Made by a program: the position numbers and the translations under genes
NCBI RefSeq assembly: GCF_037975445.1
Contig: NZ_CP150254.1
Location: forward strand, 1,300,001-1,364,000
Source: Peribacillus sp. FSL P2-0133
GTDB lineage: Bacteria > Bacillota > Bacilli > Bacillales > DSM-1321
DNA: 64,000 nt
Direction: 5' to 3'
In this document: one piece after another, positions 58,649 through 64,000 of the stretch
How positions within the stretch are numbered: the first letter of the stretch is position 1
How the letters are laid out: the number at the start of each line of letters is the position of its first letter
The notes under the pieces: model-generated
Seen by the model: only the letters and a program-made list of their open reading frames with translations
What the model was told of the DNA's origin: nothing
Database searches by the model: none

Positions 58649-60157
58649 GTGAAGAATATAGTTGGCGTCGGTCTGCTTATTCTCTTGTTGGTCAGTTCAT
58701 GGCATTTTCTAATAAATGGCGTCGATGGAGGGCTGATTTTTTATTCTAGTCTTATATTGACCATTTTCTTGGTGATAATTGGATTCAACATTTTCCTGGA
58801 AAACCGAGATCCCATCCAGACCATAACATGGCTTGTTATTTTTGGCGCTTTCCCATTCATCGGTTTCATTTTTTACTTTTTGTTTGGCCGTAATTTTCGG
58901 AAAGAGAGGATATTTCGCAAGAAGTACTTTTTGGACAAACAGAGTTTCGTGAAAATAAGCCGCGAAGCGGATTATAATGAACGAATTAAGGAAATGGGCG
59001 AGAACCCTCAGCAGTTAATCACTCTTGCAAATAGGCTGGGGAATAGCCCTATTTCATTTCAGACTGAAACCCGGGTTTTAAGGAATGGTGAGGAGACATT
59101 TTCCAATATCATCGAAGAATTAAAAAAAGCCAGACATCATATTCATTTAGAATATTATATTGTTAGGGATGACCGCATTGGCGGACTGTTAAAAGACATC
59201 TTGATACAAAAAGTAAAAGAAGGGGTAGAGGTCCGATTTCTCTATGATGCGGTTGGTTCTTGGAAGTTAGCACGCTCTTATATCGATGAACTGAAGAATG
59301 CGGGAGCCGAAATGGTGGCCTTTGGTCCGTTGCATCTCCCTTTATTAAATAATAAATTCAACTTTCGTAACCATCGTAAAATAATTGTGATAGATGGCTC
59401 TGTCGGTTTCATCGGCGGTCTCAATATTGGGGATGAATATTTGGGACAAGATCGGAAATTCGGTTCTTGGCGGGATACGCACCTTATCATAAAGGGGGAA
59501 GCGGTCAGAACTTTACAGCTCATATTTCTGCAGGATTGGTATTATAGCACCAATACTAGTTTTTTAAGTGATGAATATCTCATGGCCGGACTGCCGAACC
59601 ATCACGGACATGGCGGAATTCAATTGATTGGCGGCGGACCTGATAGTGAGTGGACGATCATTAAAAGCATTTTTTTTAAGATGATCACTTCAGCAGAAAA
59701 GTCCGTCTGGATAGCCTCCCCGTATTTCGTTCCTGATGACGATATCTTACAAGCATTGAAGGTGGCTGCTTTAAGTGGTTTGGATGTCCGGCTGCTCGTC
59801 CCGAAGAACCCCGATAAACGTATCGTATTTCATGCTTCGAGAACTTATTTTCCCGAATTACTTGCTTCCGGAGCTCGTATATTCCAATATAATGAAGGCT
59901 TCATGCACAGTAAAATCATCATCGTGGATGAACAATTGGCATCAATTGGGACAACCAATATGGATATGAGAAGCTTTAACCTGAATTTCGAAGTCAATGC
60001 TTTTCTCTACCGGACGGAAAGTACTCAGCAGCTGGTGAATGATTTTTTGGAAGATATAAAGGTATCCCAAGAAGTGGAGATTGATGCGTTTTCCAAACGG
60101 AATTTCGGTTTGAAAGTTTTGGAGTCCACTTGCCGATTGCTTTCACCCCTTCTTTAG
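58649..60157 (+). CDS. cls: Cardiolipin synthase
   Basis: A 502-residue membrane enzyme joining two phosphatidylglycerols. Two N-terminal TM helices (about 2-20 and 30-65), then two phospholipase-D motifs: NHRKIIVIDGS (about 240) and MHSKIIIVDEQ (about 420), each His-x-Lys-x4-Asp. The order and length match bacterial Cls of Bacillus. GTG start with GGAGG about 8 bases upstream. It is inserted between mecA and coiA relative to B. subtilis. Confidence 0.94.
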   Translation: MKNIVGVGLLILLLVSSWHFLINGVDGGLIFYSSLILTIFLVIIGFNIFLENRDPIQTITWLVIFGAFPFIGFIFYFLFGRNFRKERIFRKKYFLDKQSFVKISREADYNERIKEMGENPQQLITLANRLGNSPISFQTETRVLRNGEETFSNIIEELKKARHHIHLEYYIVRDDRIGGLLKDILIQKVKEGVEVRFLYDAVGSWKLARSYIDELKNAGAEMVAFGPLHLPLLNNKFNFRNHRKIIVIDGSVGFIGGLNIGDEYLGQDRKFGSWRDTHLIIKGEAVRTLQLIFLQDWYYSTNTSFLSDEYLMAGLPNHHGHGGIQLIGGGPDSEWTIIKSIFFKMITSAEKSVWIASPYFVPDDDILQALKVAALSGLDVRLLVPKNPDKRIVFHASRTYFPELLASGARIFQYNEGFMHSKIIIVDEQLASIGTTNMDMRSFNLNFEVNAFLYRTESTQQLVNDFLEDIKVSQEVEIDAFSKRNFGLKVLESTCRLLSPLL

Positions 60158-60169
60158 ATTCTTTCTCTT

Positions 60170-60191
60170 ATGCCGATCAGGCATTTTTTTT
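60170..60191 (+). terminator. Terminator after cls
   Basis: ATGCC / GGCAT short stem with a long T10 tail. Confidence 0.75.
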
Positions 60192-60251
60192 TTGCGGATT
60201 AAAAGGAATCCTAAGCGAAGCAGGCGAATGTAGTGGAAGAGGAGGAGATGT

Positions 60252-61460
60252 ATGCTAACTGCGATAAAGAAGGATGGGACATGGATTACCCTCCCTGAAA
60301 AGATACCGGCAAACGTGATTGATGAATGGAGAAAGTCAGCAGATTATTACTGTCCATGCTGCAAGATGGAAATGACCATCAAAGCGGGAAAAGTCAGGAT
60401 CCCGCATTTCGCCCATAAAAATAGTTCGTCATGCCGCGCTTCTTCAGAACCGGAATCCGCCTATCATTTAATGGGAAAAAGAAAATTGTTTCAGTGGTTC
60501 TTATCACATGGTTATCAAGTGGATTTAGAAGCCTACCTTCCTGAAATTAAGAAAAGGGCTGATATTTTAGCTGTGATAGGAGGTAATCGCTATGCAATAG
60601 AATTTCAATGCTCAGTTATCCCAGAGGTTGAATTCATGGAAAGGACAAAAGCCTATCAAAGCATAGGCATCAAGCCAATTTGGATTCTCGCAGCAAAACG
60701 CTTAAAAAGGAAAAGTTTGTATGAATTCAGTTTATCCCGCTTCCACTGGCTCTTCGTCACCGGCAGCTTCCATCATCCTTTTCTTTGGATGTATTGTCCG
60801 GAAACTGATCATTTATCAGTATTGAAAAACCTCACTCCTTTTACCCCCAGAACCGTCTTTGCCGAATTGACAACAGCTTCTTTAAAGCTCCTTCCCCCTA
60901 GTCGGGCATTGCCCCAAAACTGCTTTCGATTCCCTTTTCTGCCTGCATGGAGATATAAACGAAATGGCTGGTCCCTTCATCGAATGAAAACAGCACGGAG
61001 ATGCGATCCTTTTTTCGAAGGGCTATATTTACATCATATTTCACCTGCGACACTTCCAATTGAAGTGGGTGTTCCCGTCAGAGGGATGCTGTTGATCGAA
61101 ACAGCCTCAATCGAATGGCAGGCATGGTTATACATGGATGTGTTTCAAGAGAAAAGAACAGGGGAAAAGATTTTTATAGCTGATATTATTCATATTTTTA
61201 GAAAGCGTTCAAAAAAAGGGGATATAAAGTTCAGACCGTTGCCATTGCTTCATGAGAAACCCATCGAGTATCCTGTAGGTCAATATATCATGCTTTTGGA
61301 GCAATTTGGTTATCTATCAAAGCTGAAAGAAGGGGTTTTTAAAGTTGAAAGGGAAATTACCCTTCCCTTCACCAGTGATCAAGCTCAAATTTTGGAAAAA
61401 AATTTCTATGATAAGCATAAATTGATGATGGAAAAGGAGAATATCCAGTATAATCAGTGA
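60252..61460 (+). CDS. coiA: CoiA competence protein
   Basis: A 402-residue CoiA. The N-terminus has a Cys pair in YYCPCCKMEMTIKAG with HFAHKN, followed by a PD-(D/E)XK nuclease-like core: RADILAVIGGNRYAIEFQCS (Asp, then Glu-x-Gln). CoiA is induced in competent cells and promotes recombination of incoming DNA; its exact activity is unclear. ATG with GGAGGAG upstream. Corresponds to B. subtilis YjbF. The C-terminal third is basic and less conserved. Confidence 0.92.
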   Translation: MLTAIKKDGTWITLPEKIPANVIDEWRKSADYYCPCCKMEMTIKAGKVRIPHFAHKNSSSCRASSEPESAYHLMGKRKLFQWFLSHGYQVDLEAYLPEIKKRADILAVIGGNRYAIEFQCSVIPEVEFMERTKAYQSIGIKPIWILAAKRLKRKSLYEFSLSRFHWLFVTGSFHHPFLWMYCPETDHLSVLKNLTPFTPRTVFAELTTASLKLLPPSRALPQNCFRFPFLPAWRYKRNGWSLHRMKTARRCDPFFEGLYLHHISPATLPIEVGVPVRGMLLIETASIEWQAWLYMDVFQEKRTGEKIFIADIIHIFRKRSKKGDIKFRPLPLLHEKPIEYPVGQYIMLLEQFGYLSKLKEGVFKVEREITLPFTSDQAQILEKNFYDKHKLMMEKENIQYNQ

Positions 61461-61652
61461 TAACATCTCTATTTATCTTGAATTCAGATGAAAGGGCAGG
61501 ATTATTTTTGTTAATGGAGAAATAGTAATAAGAACTGGGAATTAAGAAAACTTTAAGAAAGAATGAACGCCGAATGAAGTATTGCAGCGTTCGATCCGGT
61601 TTAACGAGTTAGCCCAATGGCAAGTTTCTATAGAATGGGGAGGAATTTTTTT

Positions 61653-63470
61653 ATGGCACAGGAAACAAAAGCGAATACATTACCTTCAAGAAGTGAAATA
61701 GCTCCTGAAGATACTTGGAGACTGGAAGATATCTTCGCAACCGAGGAAGATTGGGAAGCTGCCTTCAAAGCGGTAAAAGAAGACCTCAAGAAAGCGGAGG
61801 GACATAAAGGGACGTTGGGAGAAAGCGCAGAAAAATTATTTGCGGCCCTTCAACTCCAAGATGAGGTATTCGAGAAGCTAGGGAAAGTTTATTCTTATTC
61901 ACATATGCGTAATGATCAAGATACAACCAATCCTTTTTATCAAGGGATGGAGGATCGGGCAAAAGCTTTATACGCCCAGGCAGCGGCTGCGTTTTCATTT
62001 ATGGTTCCTGAACTATTGAGTATTGATGAAAACAAAGTGGAAGGGTTTTTGGAAGAAAAAGAAGATCTGAAATTATACAAACATTCTTTAGAGGAAATTA
62101 ATCTTCAGAGACCCCATATCTTATCTGCAGAGCAGGAAGAATTATTGGCGCAAGCATCAGAAGTACTTGATGCATCGGGCAATACTTTCGGAATGCTTAA
62201 CAATGCCGATTTGAAATTCCCGACCATCAAGGATGAAGAGGGAAATGAAGTGGAAATTACTCACGGAAGGTATATCAGTTTTCTTGAGAGTGAAGATCGC
62301 CGTGTACGTGAGGAGGCATTTAAAGGGGTATACAGCAAGTATGGAGAGTTCCGTAATACATTTGCTTCAACCCTGTCAGGTGAGGTGAAAAACCACAACT
62401 TCAATGCCACGGTTCGAAAATATGAATCAGCACGCCAAGCGGCGTTAAGTAATAATAACATTCCGGAGACCGTATACGATAATCTCGTTAAAACGGTCAA
62501 TGACAACTTGCCATTACTGCACCGTTATCTTGATTTACGTAAAAAAGTACTGAAATTAGATGAACTTCATATGTACGATCTATTCACTCCTCTTGTTAAA
62601 GAAGTGAAGATGGAAGTGACATATGACGATGCCAAAGATTATGTCCTTAAAGGTCTTGCTCCGCTTGGGGAGGACTATTTGAACGTTTTGAAAGAGGGAT
62701 TTGAAAACCGTTGGGTCGATGTGCATGAAAACAAAGGGAAACGAAGCGGTGCCTATTCTTCTGGTACATATGGGACGAATCCTTATATTTTAATGAACTG
62801 GCAAAATAACGTCAATAACTTATTCACGCTCGTTCATGAATTTGGGCATTCGGTTCATAGCTACTATACACGTAAATATCAGCCATATCCATACGGGAAT
62901 TATTCCATATTTGTAGCGGAAGTTGCATCAACTTGTAATGAAAACTTGTTGAACGATTATTTACTGAATTCAATCGAAGATGAAAAGAAACGCATCTATT
63001 TATTGAATCATTACCTGGAAGGTTTCCGCGGCACATTGTTCCGGCAAACGATGTTTGCAGAGTTTGAACATACGATTCATTTAAAAGCTCAAAATGGGGA
63101 AGCGTTGACAGCGGATATGCTTACTAAGGAATATTATGAGCTGAACAAGAAATACTTTGGAGAGAACGTGACCATTGATGAAGAAATCGGTTTGGAATGG
63201 GCGCGCATTCCACACTTCTACTATAATTACTATGTTTATCAATATGCAACTGGAATCAGTGCAGCAACAGCATTAAGCAAGCAAATCCTTGAAGAAGGAG
63301 AGCCTGCTGTCAAAAGGTATCTGGAGTTCTTGAAGTCAGGAAGTTCCGATTATCCGATTGAAGTGCTCAAAAAGGCTGGCGTCGATATGACTAAAGCCGA
63401 ACCTGTACAAGAAGCCATGAATGTATTCGAAGAAAAATTAAATGAGTTGGAAGAGCTTTTGAATAAATAG
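61653..63470 (+). CDS. pepF: Oligoendopeptidase F
   Basis: A 605-residue cytosolic M3 metallopeptidase. Zinc motif HEFGHSVHS near residue 392 with the third ligand Glu in EVASTCNENLLNDY about 27 residues later. The N-terminal half is the PepF-specific helical domain. ATG 61653 has GGGGAGGA 8 bases upstream; an in-frame ATG at 61617 lacks one. In B. subtilis PepF (YjbG) degrades short peptides and its overexpression inhibits sporulation initiation via Phr peptides. Confidence 0.95.
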   Translation: MAQETKANTLPSRSEIAPEDTWRLEDIFATEEDWEAAFKAVKEDLKKAEGHKGTLGESAEKLFAALQLQDEVFEKLGKVYSYSHMRNDQDTTNPFYQGMEDRAKALYAQAAAAFSFMVPELLSIDENKVEGFLEEKEDLKLYKHSLEEINLQRPHILSAEQEELLAQASEVLDASGNTFGMLNNADLKFPTIKDEEGNEVEITHGRYISFLESEDRRVREEAFKGVYSKYGEFRNTFASTLSGEVKNHNFNATVRKYESARQAALSNNNIPETVYDNLVKTVNDNLPLLHRYLDLRKKVLKLDELHMYDLFTPLVKEVKMEVTYDDAKDYVLKGLAPLGEDYLNVLKEGFENRWVDVHENKGKRSGAYSSGTYGTNPYILMNWQNNVNNLFTLVHEFGHSVHSYYTRKYQPYPYGNYSIFVAEVASTCNENLLNDYLLNSIEDEKKRIYLLNHYLEGFRGTLFRQTMFAEFEHTIHLKAQNGEALTADMLTKEYYELNKKYFGENVTIDEEIGLEWARIPHFYYNYYVYQYATGISAATALSKQILEEGEPAVKRYLEFLKSGSSDYPIEVLKKAGVDMTKAEPVQEAMNVFEEKLNELEELLNK

Positions 63471-63476
63471 GATGTG

Positions 63477-63507
63477 GAAAGGACCCGAGCACTTCGGGTC
63501 CTTTTCA
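63477..63507 (+). terminator. Terminator after pepF
   Basis: AAAGGACCCGA / TTCGGGTCCTTT stem with a 4-base loop and TTTTC; also A-rich on the left, so usable for the minus gene that follows. Confidence 0.92.
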
Positions 63508-63524
63508 ACTTATATGAATGTCCG

Positions 63525-63689
63525 TCATAATCCTTTAAAACGATTTCTCTGATTTAAGCTATGAAGAATTATGAAGAAAACAAAAAATAAAATAGGGGAG
63601 GTAAAATACAGAGGAATGAGGTTCATGATACCGAGCAGCTGGACAAATAGCGACCCTATCAAGAGTATAAGTAGAATAAAGCCTTTCAA
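63525..63689 (-). CDS. Small membrane protein (54 aa)
   Basis: TTG 63689 is preceded at 6 bases by a near-perfect ribosome site (GGAGGTGACC). The 54-residue product has two hydrophobic helices (FILLILLIGSLFVQLLGI and SPILFFVFFIILHSL) and a basic tail (NQRNRFKGL). By position, between pepF and the expected yjbH region, it may correspond to B. subtilis YizD; this is a weak positional guess. Confidence 0.65.
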   Translation of the reverse strand: MKGFILLILLIGSLFVQLLGIMNLIPLYFTSPILFFVFFIILHSLNQRNRFKGL

Positions 63690-64000
63690 TTTGGTCACCT
63701 CCAACCTGGCCGCAGTAAAAGCTCATCTGCGCTTTATTAGATAGTATGTTTTAAAATAAGCAGTATTCTAAGAATATGACAATAATGTGAAGTTGCGCAC
63801 AAAGTTCTTGCAATTAAGGTGTATAATCTGCTATAGTACAGATATAGAAGTTATCACATCCCAAACATATACCCCTTTGTTTGTTCGTCGTGAAATTTCT
63901 CCTATCCCCTTATTCGTATAAATAGATGAAAACCCCAGCAAATTTCGTGATTTGCCGGGGTTTTTCATTTGCATCAAAAGTAAAAAGAACAAAATGACGC
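63690..64000. other. Right-edge non-coding region
   Basis: 311 bases. It contains a plus-strand promoter-like pair TTGCAA (63808-63813), 18 bases, TATAGT (63832-63837), and a strong hairpin with T5 at 63929-63965. No coding frame between them was supported. Confidence 0.55.
63929..63965. terminator. Terminator near the right edge
   Basis: AAAACCCC-A-GCAAAT / ATTTGC-C-GGGGTTTTT with loop TTCGTG. T5 on the plus strand and T4 on the minus strand; it may end a short plus transcript or a minus gene entering from the right. Confidence 0.8.

Overview
The window is chromosomal DNA of a spore-forming, low-GC Bacillaceae bacterium. Evidence: gerP spore-coat genes, a sporulation-type asparagine synthetase, competence genes (comZ, mecA, coiA), spx, fapR- and CtsR-type operators, and gene order that tracks two segments of the Bacillus subtilis map (gerP-yisL-yisN-asnO, then yitS-yitT-yitU-yitV-yitW-argCJBD-carAB-argF-yjzC-yjzD-yjaU-yjaV-comZ-fabHA-fabF-yjaZ-yjbA-trpS-yjbC-spx-mecA-coiA-pepF). 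clpB between yjzC and yjzD, and a cardiolipin synthase between mecA and coiA, resemble B. cereus/Peribacillus-type genomes more than B. subtilis 168. A Peribacillus-like genus is a guess.

Layout. 1-1.4 kb: gerPA-gerPE (minus) with a sigma-K-like promoter. 1.5-5.9 kb: acyl-CoA ligase, MFS transporter and DUF418 membrane protein. 6-9.2 kb: yisL, yisN, asnO. 9.2-17.4 kb: a maltodextrin locus with neopullulanase, an orphan solute-binding lipoprotein, a membrane-anchored GH13 protein that has lost its catalytic residues, an alpha-glucosidase and a LacI-type regulator. 17.4-26.4 kb: MBL hydrolase, SDR, YajQ, DegV, YitT, a hydrophilin, a repeat-containing small-gene pair, YitU, YitV, YitW and MoaA. 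26.6-37.3 kb: FNR-type regulator, then argC-J-B-D-carA-carB-argF and yjzC. 37.4-42.5 kb: an inserted gentisate-degradation cluster with an IclR regulator. 42.6-52.4 kb: CtsR-controlled clpB, yjzD, yjaU-yjaV-comZ, FapR-controlled fabHA-fabF, yjaZ, yjbA. 52.4-64 kb: trpS, a secreted glycosyl-hydrolase-like protein, yjbC, spx, mecA, cls, coiA, pepF.

How it works together. The arg genes convert glutamate to citrulline under probable AhrC/ArgR boxes. Spx, MecA, ComZ, CoiA and ClpB make a stress/competence/proteostasis neighbourhood. The two accessory insertions are catabolic: maltodextrin hydrolysis, and aromatic (salicylate or 3-hydroxybenzoate) breakdown through gentisate, maleylpyruvate and fumarylpyruvate. 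The most unusual item is the maltodextrin locus: a sugar-binding lipoprotein without permeases sits next to a wall-side, TM-anchored GH13 protein in which the nucleophile, acid/base and transition-state residues are all substituted. I propose a surface maltodextrin capture or sensing module; this is inference. No tRNA, rRNA, CRISPR array, transposase or prophage gene was recognised.
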